From: Mycobacterium nebraskense
GTDB lineage: Bacteria; Actinomycetota; Actinomycetes; Mycobacteriales; Mycobacteriaceae
Length of the DNA stretch: 33,940 nucleotides
Assembly (NCBI RefSeq): GCF_002102255.1
Contig: NZ_LQPH01000160.1
Coordinates: 1-33,940 of the forward strand
Direction of reading: 5' to 3'
The notes under the pieces: model-generated
Database searches by the model: none
Told to the model about the DNA's origin: nothing
Seen by the model: the letters and a program-made list of their open reading frames with translations, nothing else
Program-made: the position numbers and the translations under genes
Shown here: piece after piece, positions 26,018 to 33,940 of the stretch
How the letters are laid out: each line of letters begins with the position of its first letter
How positions within the stretch are numbered: position 1 is the first letter of the stretch

Positions 26018-26619
26018 GTCGCCGTCAGCACGCAATAGGTGAACGCATTCATCTCGTTTGAGATCTTCTCGGTTTTGACCACGCCGTCCACGAGTATACG
26101 GCAACCGAGACTTTCGCTATCGCCCTGTGCCACAACGTTTCCCACGATGGAAGGGAGGTTGGTGGCGATGTCGAAGCTCCACGGGAGGGGTATTCCGTTG
26201 ATGTGCTGCGGTTCGCCGTTGGCGTCGAAATAGCTGATGTCGGCCGTGGTCCCGGGCGGGCCGAAAACCTCGTACTTCACGTGCTTGGGGTTAAACGGTT
26301 TGGTGTCTTGCTGTCGGGTGTCGGCATACGACGGGCGCTTTTCCGATCCGAAAATTCCGTGCAGGCGCGAAACGGTCAAACCGCCGGCCGCGACGACCGC
26401 CACGATGACCAACGGAATCCACGCATGCTTCAGGAATTTCAGAATCGCCGGTTCCTGGCTTCGACGGTTCTCCCGCGGAATGGTCCGCCGTTCGGTGGCC
26501 TCGGCTGACGATCGGCGACCAAAGGGCAGAAAACGGCGTCGACGACTAGTCGGTTGGCTAATGTCGCGGCCTTTCGTGATGGCGATATCGGGCCGGGCCC
26601 GCACGTCGGGTTCGACCAC
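26014..26619 (-). CDS. mmpS4: MmpS-family accessory protein with N-terminal cytoplasmic extension
   Basis: It has 201 residues from a GTG with AAGGGGG four bases upstream. A single membrane helix (about 68-84) is followed by the periplasmic MmpS domain with VKYEVFGPPGTTADISYFD, the two conserved Cys residues in LGCRILVDG and TYCVLTA, and the usual C-terminus. MmpS proteins are normally about 140-150 residues with a short N-terminus. Here some 60 residues rich in Arg precede the helix, and the good ribosome binding site supports that long start. MmpS4 acts with MmpL4a/b as a scaffold for GPL biosynthesis at the membrane. First gene of the minus-strand operon. Confidence 0.92.
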   Translation of the reverse strand: MVEPDVRARPDIAITKGRDISQPTSRRRRFLPFGRRSSAEATERRTIPRENRRSQEPAILKFLKHAWIPLVIVAVVAAGGLTVSRLHGIFGSEKRPSYADTRQQDTKPFNPKHVKYEVFGPPGTTADISYFDANGEPQHINGIPLPWSFDIATNLPSIVGNVVAQGDSESLGCRILVDGVVKTEKISNEMNAFTYCVLTAT

Positions 26620-26733
26620 CGCACCCCCTTCTACCCCATTTGGACGTCTCTTGCCATATCCGCCGGCCCGGACAAACTGTTACATGGCGATCGCGACGCC
26701 AGCCTGCGGCACATCGAACGCGGTGTACGTCGC

Positions 26734-26739
26734 AGCCTA
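26734..26739 (-). promoter_or_regulatory. -10-like box TAGGCT for mmpS4
   Basis: Read on the minus strand, GACTAGGCTGCG contains a TANNNT box that would start a transcript near 26727, giving a leader of about 107 bases. A palindrome (26755-26764) lies where the upstream promoter half would be. No clear -35 hexamer. Confidence 0.35.
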
Positions 26740-27217
26740 GTCGTTCTTCGGTACCTCGTACGAGCCCTGCCCCCCGGCGGGCGTGACCAGTGTATTCATG
26801 AGTAAACCACGCCGATCCTCTCCGTATCGGGCCTTCGACAAGGAGATACGGGATCGTAATGCATACCGCGTGCGTAACGCATGTCGGACCGCCGGACCCA
26901 ATGGGCTCGCTTCCGCGGGCGGGCGGCGGGCTCGCTTGCTCGGCGCCGCCAGCGCGGCCGCGGGCCCGCCGTGGTGATTTTCCCGGCGGCTTTCGGGTCG
27001 GTAGGCTGAGCGACGACAAGCACCCACGATTGCATCGACCTCGAAGCCCGAGCCAGCCCAATCGCGAGCCTCATCGGTAAGCCATTGTCCCAGCTCACAG
27101 CAGCCAACGGCGGCAGCTGCGCAGCCTGCACCAGCCCAACTTTTAGGCAGCGTTAAGAACCTGACAGGTCGCACTGGGAACTTTGTCCAAATCTCGGACG
27201 CACGGTGGTGCCTCCAG

Positions 27218-27237
27218 TATGGTTTGGAACCGTTCCA
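27218..27237 (+). promoter_or_regulatory. -10-like box and overlapping palindrome before mbtH
   Basis: TATGGT at 27218-27223 is followed at once by TGGAACCGTTCCA (27225-27237), a perfect inverted repeat of 6-base arms around one C. A start near 27230 would place the palindrome over +1, where a repressor would block initiation. The leader to the mbtH start is about 38 bases. Confidence 0.5.
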
Positions 27238-27267
27238 CTCGTGTCAACTAGACGTCCCTGGAGAATT

Positions 27268-27498
27268 GTGAGCATCAACCCGTTCGACGACGACAACGGT
27301 AGTTTTTACGTCTTGGTAAACGACGAGGAGCAACACAGCCTGTGGCCGGCCTTCGCCGACGTCCCCGCCGGCTGGCGAGTGGTGTACGGCGAGACGGACC
27401 GGGCCGCGTGCCTGGAGTACATCGAACAGAACTGGCCTGACATTCGGCCAAAGAGCCTGCGGGACAAGCTCGCAACGGGCCGGGGTTTTGAGCAGTAA
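27268..27498 (+). CDS. mbtH: MbtH-like protein, NRPS adenylation-domain helper
   Basis: It has 76 residues from the GTG at 27268, with GGAG four bases upstream; a longer frame from 27205 is not needed. The family signature is complete: NDEEQHSLWPAFADVPAGW followed by CLEYIEQNWPDIRPKSL. MbtH-like proteins bind adenylation domains and are needed for their folding or activity. It sits 40 bases before mps1 and is surely cotranscribed, as in other GPL loci. It is the GPL-specific copy and not the mycobactin one, judged by its neighbour. Confidence 0.96.
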   Translation: MSINPFDDDNGSFYVLVNDEEQHSLWPAFADVPAGWRVVYGETDRAACLEYIEQNWPDIRPKSLRDKLATGRGFEQ

Positions 27499-27538
27499 CG
27501 AGTCGGGGTATGGGGCGGATGGAGCTTTGGGGGAGTCG

Positions 27539-30500
27539 ATGGAGGTTGGTGATCGCGCACTACCGTTGACGCGCGGACAGCTGGACATCTGGCTTTCGCA
27601 GGAAACGGGCTACGTCGGCACGGAGTGGCAGCTCGGGCTCTTGGTCAAAATCGAGGGCCCGGTAAACCGTGACGCGCTCGAGCGCGCCATCACGCAGGCG
27701 GTGTCGGAGGCCGAATCCGGCCGGGTGTCGTTCTTCGAAGTCGACGGCCAGGTTGTCCAGAAACCGATCGATTACCCGCACATCGAGCTGACCTTCCACG
27801 ACCTCACGGCCTCGCCCGACCCCGTGGCGGAAGCCCGCGCGATGTCGTCGTCGATCCAGCGCGCCCCAATGGCGTTGAACGGTCAGCTCTTCAAATTCGT
27901 GTTATTCCAGACACAGGCCGAAGAGTTCTATTTGTTCGGTTGCTGCCACCACATAGCAATTGATGGATTGGGTATGGCGCTGGTCTGCCGTCGGGTTTCG
28001 ACCATTTATTCGGCCATGGTGGCCGGAAAGCCCATTCCCGACGCCTATTTCGGATCGACGCAGGATTTGGTGAACCTGGAGGCCGAATACGAGGCGTCCG
28101 CCGAGTATCAGGAAGATCGGGAGTACTGGAGCAACAACCTGCCGCCCGAAAGCGGATGGGTGGAGCGGCCCACCGACGCCCCGCGCGGCAAGGACCATTA
28201 CTCGCCGTCGGCGTCCGTCCAGTTGGACCCCTCCGTCACCACCCGGATCAAGGAACTGTCCAAGAAGCTGGGCATCCGCCGGTTCTCCGTTACCACCGCC
28301 GCCTGCGCGCTCCTGGTGCGGTCGTGGTCGGGAAGCGGTTCGGAGGTGGCCCTCGACTTCCCGGTGAGCCGGCGGGTGCGTCCGGAATCGAAGACCCTGC
28401 CCGGGATGTTCGCCGGCGTCGTGCCGCTGGTCCTGAGCACGTCCCCCACGTCGACTGTCGCCGATTTCTGCAAGCATGTCGACATCCGGATCCGGGAGTT
28501 GCTGCACCATCAGCGATTTCCGGTGCACACCCTCGAAAGCGACGGGTTGAGGCAGGCCGCGACCCGGGTCGGCATCAACTTCATCCCGATGCGGCTGACC
28601 CTGGACCTGGCCGGCTCCCCGGCAACGGCCACCTACACCAACCACGGGCCCGTGGGGCATTTCAGCCTGTTCTTCCTCGGCGCAGGCGACCAGCTTTTCC
28701 TGTCCACCGCCGGACCGGGCCAACCGTTCGCGGACTTCGGCGTCGCCGACCTCGCGGCGCGGATGCAGCAGGTGCTGGAGGAGATGACCGCCGACCCGGA
28801 GCGGTGGCTGTCCTCGATCGATCTGCTGGCCGCCGACGAGCCGGCCAGGCTCGACGAGTGGAGCAACCGGGCGGCTTTGACCGAACCGGTGCCCGCGCCG
28901 GTGTCGATCCCGGTGGCGTTCGCCGAGCACGTGCAGTCGGCTCCCGACGCCCTGGCGGTGACCTGCTCCGCCAAGTCGTTGACCTACGCCGAACTCGACG
29001 AGGCGTCCAACCGGCTGGCGCACCTGCTGGCGGGGCACGGGGTGGGGCCGGGTGACTGCGTAGCGGTGATGTTCCCCCGCTGTGCCGACGCGATCGTGGC
29101 GATGCTCGCGGTGCTCAAGACCGGGGCGGCCTACGTGCCGATCGACCCGGCGCACTCCGCGGCGCGCATGGAGTTCGTGCTCGAGGACGCGGCGGTGAGC
29201 GCCGTGATCACCCTGGCGGAGCTGCGTTCGCGGCTGGACGGGCGCGACCTGTTGGTCGTCGACGTACACGACCCCGCCGTCGAGACCCAGCCCCACACGG
29301 CCCTGCCCGCCCCGGCCGCGGAAAACATCGCCTACATCATCTACACCTCCGGAACCACCGGAACCCCCAAAGGCGTTGCCATTCCTCATCTCAACGTCAC
29401 CTGGCTGATCGAGTCGCTCGACGCCGGCCTGCCGAAGGGCGACGTGTGGACGCAGTCCCACTCCGCGGCCTTCGACTTCTCCGTGTGGGAGATTTTCGGC
29501 GCCCTGCTGCGCGGCAGGCGACTGCTGGTGGTGCCCGAGTCGGTGGCGAGCTCCCCGGAGGACCTGCACGAGCTGCTGATCGCGGAGAAGGTCAGCGTGC
29601 TCACCCAGACCCCGTCGTCGGTTGCGATGTTGCCGGCGGACGGGTTGGAGTCCACCGCCCTGGTGGTGGCCGGCGAGGCGTGCCCGGCCGACGTGGTCAA
29701 CCGGTGGGCGGCGCCCGGGCGGGTGATGCTCGACGCCTACGGCCCGACCGAAACCACGGTGTGCGCGTCGATCAGCAAGCCGCTGACCGCGGGATCCGCC
29801 GTGGTGCCGATCGGTTCGCCGATCGCCGGCGCGGCGATGTTCGTGCTGGACAAGTGGTTACAGCCGGTTCCGGCCGGCGTCGTCGGAGAGCTGTACCTGG
29901 CGGGCCGCGGCGTCGGGATCGGGTACGTGCGCCGGCCCGGCCTGACGGCCTCCCGCTTCGTCGCCAACCCGTTCGGCGGTCCGGGGGCGCGGATGTACCG
30001 CACCGGCGACCTGGTCTGCTGGGGCGAGGACGGGCAGCTGCAGTACTTCGGCCGCTCCGACGAGCAGGTCAAGATCCGTGGCTACCGCATCGAGCTCGGC
30101 GAGATCCAATCGGTGCTCAAGGGCCTCGACGGGGTGGACCAGGCGGCCGTGATCGCTCGCGAGGACCGGCCCGGCGACAAGCGCCTGGTGGGCTACATCA
30201 CCGGGACGGCCGATCCGGCCGCGATCCGGGCCGCGCTGGCCGACCGCCTCCCGCCGTACATGGTGCCGGCCGCGGTGGTGGTGCTCGACGCCCTGCCGTT
30301 GACCGGCAACGGCAAGCTCGACCGGCGAGCGCTGCCGGCCCCCGAATACGCCACCGCCGAATACCGCGCTCCCGGCGACGCCGTCGAGGAACTGCTGGCC
30401 GACATCTACGCCCAGGTGCTGGGGCTGGAGCGGGTCGGGGTGGACGCGTCGTTCTTCGACCTGGGTGGCGACAGCATTTTGTCGATGCAGGTGGTGGCCC

Positions 30501-33500
30501 GGGCCCGCGCGGCTGGCATCCTGTTCCGGCCTCGTGACGTTTTCGTCGAGCAGACGGTTTCCCGGCTGGCCCGGGTGGCCGAGGTCGCGGTCGATGGCGC
30601 GGGCGGTGCGGCCGACGACGGCGTCGGGCCGGTGGTGGCCACCCCGATCATGCGGTGGCTGCAAAGCATCGAGGGCCCGATCGAGCAGTTCAACCAGACC
30701 ATGGTGGTGCAGGCCCCGGCGGGGGCCACCGAGGCCGACGTGGTGGCGGTGCTGCAGGCCCTGCTGGATCGCCATGCCGCGCTGCGGCTACGCGCCGACG
30801 ACGACGGTGCGGGCGGCTGGTCGCTGCAGGTACCCGAGGTCGGTGCGGTGGACGCGCGCGGCTGCGTGCACGCCGTCGAGGCGCTGTCCGAAGAGGCGTT
30901 GGCGGAGGCGCGGTCGCGGTTGAACCCGGCCGCCGGGGTGATGGTCAGCGCGGCGTGGGCGGAGTCGACGGGTCAGCTGGCGTTGATCATTCACCACCTG
31001 GCCGTCGACGGGGTGTCGTGGCGAATCCTGTTGGAAGACTTCAACATTGCCTGGGCGCAGCATCACAACGGGCAGCCGATAGCCTTGCTGGCCCCCGGGA
31101 CGTCGCTCGCCCGGTGGTCCTCGCTGCTGGAGGAGTACGCGCAGCGCCCCGACGTGGTGGCCCGGGCGGACGAGTGGCGACAGGTGGCGGCCACCCCGGC
31201 CGCGTTGCCGGCGGTGCAACCCGACGTCGACACCTATGTGACTGCCGGCCAGCTGTCCGTCTCGCTCGACGTCGAGACGACCCGGCTGCTACTCGGTGAG
31301 GTGCCGGCCGCATTCCACGCCGGCGTCGGCGACATCTTGTTGATCGCCTTCGGGCTGGCGTTCGCGGAATTCTTGGGTACAGGTGCGGCGCCGATCGGCA
31401 TCGATGTGGAAGGCCACGGGCGCCAGGAAGAGCTGTTCCCCCGGGTGGATTTGTCGCGCACGGTGGGCTGGTTCACCACGAAATACCCGGTGGCACTGAA
31501 GGGCCGCCGGCTGAACTGGTCGCAGGTGGCGGCCGGCGAGGCCGCGCTGGGCGCGGTGATCAAGGCCGCCAAAGAACAACTGCGCTCTCTGCCCGACGGC
31601 CTGACCTACGGCTTGCTGCGCTACCTGAACGCCGACGTGGACCTGGACGGGTCGGACCCGGTGATCGGCTTCAACTATTTGGGACGGCTCGGCGCGGGCG
31701 CTGACCTCTCCGACGATCTGTGGCGGGTCAGCCACGACAGCTTGGCCGTGGCGGCGGTGGCCACCGCGGTGCCCATGCCACTGGCGCACACGGTGGAACT
31801 CAACGCCGGCACCATGGACACCGAGGCCGGCCCGCACCTGCAGGCCAACTGGACGTGGGCCCCCTCGGCGCTGGACCAAGATCGCGTAAACCGGTTGAGC
31901 CAGTTGTGGTTTGAGGCCCTGGCCGGGATCTGCGCGCACGTCAAGGCCGGTGGCGGCGGGTTGACCCCATCGGACATCGCCCCCGCCCAGCTCAGCCAGC
32001 AGCAAATCGACGATCTCTGCCGCCAGGGCAGCGTCGCCGACGTGCTGCCGCTGACCCCGGTGCAGCAGGGCCTGCTGTTCCACACCGCTTTCGCGCAGGA
32101 CATGGACGACCTCTATGCGGTGCAGCTGGGGATCACCGTCAGCGGTGCTCTCGACCCGCAGCGCCTGCGCGAGGCGGTCCACACCGCCGTCAAGCGGCAC
32201 CCCAACCTGGTCGCCCGGTTCTCCGAAGACTTCGGCGAGCCCGTGCAGGTCATCCCCGCCGATCCTCAAATGGCGTGGCGATACGTCGAGCTCGACGGCG
32301 GCAATGTCGACGAGCAGGTCGAGCGGCTGTGCGCCGACGAACGCGCCGCGGTGTGCGACCTGGCCGACAAGCCGTCGTTCCGGGCCGCGCTGATCCGCAC
32401 GGCGGCCGACCGGCACCGGTTTGTGCTGACCATTCACCACATCGTGGTGGATGGCTGGTCGCTGCCCGTCCTGCTGCAGGAAGTCTTCGCCAGCTACTAC
32501 GGGGAGCGGCTGCCCGCCGCACCGTCTTACCGCAGCTTCGTCGCCTGGCTGACCAATCAGGACCGAGGCGCCGCGCAAGCGGCATGGGCCCAGGCGCTGG
32601 CCGGTTTCGAGACCCCCACACTGGTCGGTCCCCTCGGACAGATCGGGAAGCGCGGCGTTGCCGCCTTCCACGTGCCCGCCGACACCACACGGGCGCTCGG
32701 CGAGCTGGCGCGCTCGTGCCGCACCACGATCAGCACCGTGCTGCAGGGCGCGTGGACGCAGCTGCTGACGTGGCTGACCGGCCAGCATGACGTCGCGTTC
32801 GGCACCGCGGTCTCAGGACGGCCGACCGAGTTGGCCGGCGCGGACGCGATGGTCGGCCTGCTGATCAACACGGTGCCGGTGCGGGCGACCATCACCGCGA
32901 CAACCACCGTCGCCGATCTGCTTGACCAACTGCAACGCCTGCACAACGACACCGTCGACTATCAGCACCTGGCGCTGCCCGAGATCCACCGCGTCACCGG
33001 CCACGACCAGTTGTTCGACACCCTTTTCCTCTACGAGAACTATCCGATCGACGCGGGCGCGCTGTTGGGCGTCCACGAGTTGGCCATCACCGATTTCAGC
33101 AGCCGCGAGTACAACCACTACCCGTTGTCGGTGGTGGCTTCGCCGGGTCACGAACTGAGCCTGCGTGTCGAATACGACATCGAGGTGTTCAACGCCGCCG
33201 CCATCGAGACGCTGATCGAGCGGTTGCAGCAGGTGATGGTGGCCATGACCGCCGATCCGTCCCGGCGCGTGTCCTCGATCGACCTGCTCGATGCCGCCGA
33301 GCACAACCGGCTTGATGAGTGGGGCAACCGGGGAGTGCTGGCCGAGTCGGCGCCCAAGCTGGTCTCGATTCCGGAGTTGTTCTCCGCGCAGGCGGCGCGG
33401 GCCCCGGAGGGGGTGGCCATCACTTGTGGTGACCGTTCGTGGACGTACGGCGAGGTCGAGGAGTCCGCCAACCGGTTGGCGCACTTGCTGGTGAGCCGGG

Positions 33501-33940
33501 GTGCCGGCCCGGGGGAGTGTGTGGCGGTGCTGTTCCCCAGGACGGCCGAGGCTGTCGTGGCGATCCTGGGGGTGCTCAAGACCGGGGCGGCTTACCTGCC
33601 GGTCGACCCGGGTGTGCCGGCGGCGCGGATGGAGTTCGTGCTGGGCGACGCGGCGCCGATCGTCGCGGTGACTACCGCGGAGGTGCGGTCGCGGTTGGAC
33701 GGGTTGAGCCTGGACGTCATCGATTTCGACGACCCGGCCGTGGCGACCCAGCCCAGCGGCGGGTTGCCCGCGCCGTCGCCGGAGGACATCGCCTACATCA
33801 TCTACACGTCGGGTACCACCGGCACCCCCAAGGGCGTGGCGATACCGCACCGCAATGTCACTCAGCTGTTGGAGTCTTTGGATGCGCAGCTGGCGCTGGG
33901 GCAGGTGTGGACGCAGTGCCACTCGTTGGCGTTCGACTTT
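27539..33940 (+). CDS. mps1: GPL nonribosomal peptide synthetase, first modules (3'-truncated by the window)
   Basis: From the ATG at 27539 (GGGGGAG just upstream) the frame is open for 2134 codons to the window end. Domains in order: starter condensation (residues about 8-430, HHIAIDG at 137-143), adenylation (461-930; YTSGTTGTPKG from 602, YGPTE from 734, NGKLDRR from 924), carrier (Ser979 in DLGGDS), epimerisation (about 1035-1460; HHLAVDG from 1152), condensation (from 1503; HHIVVDG from 1633) and a second adenylation domain (from about 1948; YTSGTTGTPKG from 2089), which is cut off. Aligned by eye to GrsA, the first adenylation pocket reads D-F-W-T-V-A-A-V-C-K, with the last Lys assumed. 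This is close to Phe codes such as DAWTIAAICK. A starter C domain, Phe activation and an E domain fit acyl-D-Phe, the first unit of GPLs; the second module should load Thr. Confidence 0.95.
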   Translation, partial: MEVGDRALPLTRGQLDIWLSQETGYVGTEWQLGLLVKIEGPVNRDALERAITQAVSEAESGRVSFFEVDGQVVQKPIDYPHIELTFHDLTASPDPVAEARAMSSSIQRAPMALNGQLFKFVLFQTQAEEFYLFGCCHHIAIDGLGMALVCRRVSTIYSAMVAGKPIPDAYFGSTQDLVNLEAEYEASAEYQEDREYWSNNLPPESGWVERPTDAPRGKDHYSPSASVQLDPSVTTRIKELSKKLGIRRFSVTTAACALLVRSWSGSGSEVALDFPVSRRVRPESKTLPGMFAGVVPLVLSTSPTSTVADFCKHVDIRIRELLHHQRFPVHTLESDGLRQAATRVGINFIPMRLTLDLAGSPATATYTNHGPVGHFSLFFLGAGDQLFLSTAGPGQPFADFGVADLAARMQQVLEEMTADPERWLSSIDLLAADEPARLDEWSNRAALTEPVPAPVSIPVAFAEHVQSAPDALAVTCSAKSLTYAELDEASNRLAHLLAGHGVGPGDCVAVMFPRCADAIVAMLAVLKTGAAYVPIDPAHSAARMEFVLEDAAVSAVITLAELRSRLDGRDLLVVDVHDPAVETQPHTALPAPAAENIAYIIYTSGTTGTPKGVAIPHLNVTWLIESLDAGLPKGDVWTQSHSAAFDFSVWEIFGALLRGRRLLVVPESVASSPEDLHELLIAEKVSVLTQTPSSVAMLPADGLESTALVVAGEACPADVVNRWAAPGRVMLDAYGPTETTVCASISKPLTAGSAVVPIGSPIAGAAMFVLDKWLQPVPAGVVGELYLAGRGVGIGYVRRPGLTASRFVANPFGGPGARMYRTGDLVCWGEDGQLQYFGRSDEQVKIRGYRIELGEIQSVLKGLDGVDQAAVIAREDRPGDKRLVGYITGTADPAAIRAALADRLPPYMVPAAVVVLDALPLTGNGKLDRRALPAPEYATAEYRAPGDAVEELLADIYAQVLGLERVGVDASFFDLGGDSILSMQVVARARAAGILFRPRDVFVEQTVSRLARVAEVAVDGAGGAADDGVGPVVATPIMRWLQSIEGPIEQFNQTMVVQAPAGATEADVVAVLQALLDRHAALRLRADDDGAGGWSLQVPEVGAVDARGCVHAVEALSEEALAEARSRLNPAAGVMVSAAWAESTGQLALIIHHLAVDGVSWRILLEDFNIAWAQHHNGQPIALLAPGTSLARWSSLLEEYAQRPDVVARADEWRQVAATPAALPAVQPDVDTYVTAGQLSVSLDVETTRLLLGEVPAAFHAGVGDILLIAFGLAFAEFLGTGAAPIGIDVEGHGRQEELFPRVDLSRTVGWFTTKYPVALKGRRLNWSQVAAGEAALGAVIKAAKEQLRSLPDGLTYGLLRYLNADVDLDGSDPVIGFNYLGRLGAGADLSDDLWRVSHDSLAVAAVATAVPMPLAHTVELNAGTMDTEAGPHLQANWTWAPSALDQDRVNRLSQLWFEALAGICAHVKAGGGGLTPSDIAPAQLSQQQIDDLCRQGSVADVLPLTPVQQGLLFHTAFAQDMDDLYAVQLGITVSGALDPQRLREAVHTAVKRHPNLVARFSEDFGEPVQVIPADPQMAWRYVELDGGNVDEQVERLCADERAAVCDLADKPSFRAALIRTAADRHRFVLTIHHIVVDGWSLPVLLQEVFASYYGERLPAAPSYRSFVAWLTNQDRGAAQAAWAQALAGFETPTLVGPLGQIGKRGVAAFHVPADTTRALGELARSCRTTISTVLQGAWTQLLTWLTGQHDVAFGTAVSGRPTELAGADAMVGLLINTVPVRATITATTTVADLLDQLQRLHNDTVDYQHLALPEIHRVTGHDQLFDTLFLYENYPIDAGALLGVHELAITDFSSREYNHYPLSVVASPGHELSLRVEYDIEVFNAAAIETLIERLQQVMVAMTADPSRRVSSIDLLDAAEHNRLDEWGNRGVLAESAPKLVSIPELFSAQAARAPEGVAITCGDRSWTYGEVEESANRLAHLLVSRGAGPGECVAVLFPRTAEAVVAILGVLKTGAAYLPVDPGVPAARMEFVLGDAAPIVAVTTAEVRSRLDGLSLDVIDFDDPAVATQPSGGLPAPSPEDIAYIIYTSGTTGTPKGVAIPHRNVTQLLESLDAQLALGQVWTQCHSLAFDF

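Larger units (their letters stand above)
26620..27267. promoter_or_regulatory. 648-base divergent regulatory region between mmpS4 and mbtH
   Basis: The region drives both the transporter operon (minus) and the peptide synthetase operon (plus). No convincing gene lies in it; ORFs in several frames lack protein character. Visible elements are a -10-like AGCCTA (TAGGCT on the minus strand) at 26734-26739, a 10-base palindrome CTCGTACGAG at 26755-26764, TAGGCT on the plus strand at 27002-27007, and a 13-base palindrome at 27225-27237 directly before mbtH. Confidence 0.6.

Noticed and set aside
26737..27174. ORFs on both strands between mmpS4 and mbtH
   Set aside because: They overlap each other in several frames and lack protein features; the region is better explained as a divergent promoter region.
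27902..29569. 555-codon minus-strand ORF opposite mps1
   Set aside because: It is antisense to condensation and adenylation domains with intact motifs. The composition is that of a reverse-strand shadow frame.

Overview
The window is high-GC actinobacterial DNA and almost certainly comes from a glycopeptidolipid (GPL)-producing Mycobacterium. Three things point there: the order mutA-mutB-meaB-lipL beside a divergent TVP38-family gene (the arrangement of Rv1491c-Rv1497 in M. tuberculosis), tandem MmpL transporters led by an MmpS, and an MbtH protein followed by a peptide synthetase of the Mps1 type. A slow-grower of the M. avium complex or a relative fits best, but the species cannot be named from the sequence alone.

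Layout. (1) 1-2400: the 3' part of a sensor histidine kinase with an apparent 1-base deletion near its end, a strong hairpin, a small secreted Pro/Gly-rich protein and a membrane-anchored trypsin-like protease, both on the minus strand. (2) 2447-9857: a TVP38-family membrane protein divergent from the methylmalonyl-CoA mutase operon (mutA, mutB, meaB), then the esterase/beta-lactamase-fold gene lipL. (3) 10105-17297, plus strand: a sulfotransferase-like protein, a sugar-nucleotide epimerase, two TylF-type methyltransferases, a GT-B glycosyltransferase and a class I methyltransferase. Most are preceded by gaps of 100-500 bases with their own -10-like boxes, so they look transcribed one by one. 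(4) 26619 down to 17310, minus strand: mmpS4-mmpL4a-mmpL4b, then a second glycosyltransferase and a methyltransferase with the full catalytic set of sugar 3-C-methyltransferases. (5) 27268-33940, plus strand: mbtH and the first 2134 codons of mps1, which runs off the window.

How the genes fit together (inference from known GPL biology): Mps1 and the MbtH helper start the lipopeptide fatty acyl-D-Phe-D-alloThr-D-Ala-L-alaninol. The first adenylation domain reads as Phe-specific and is followed by an epimerisation domain. The two glycosyltransferases would add 6-deoxytalose and rhamnose, the epimerase could supply dTDP-6-deoxytalose from dTDP-rhamnose, the methyltransferases would decorate the sugars or the acyl chain, and MmpS4/MmpL4a/MmpL4b would help assemble and export the product. 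The sulfotransferase-like protein and the C-methyltransferase go beyond this basic set and are the best candidates for an unusual GPL decoration.

No tRNA, rRNA, insertion sequence, phage gene or CRISPR array was seen.
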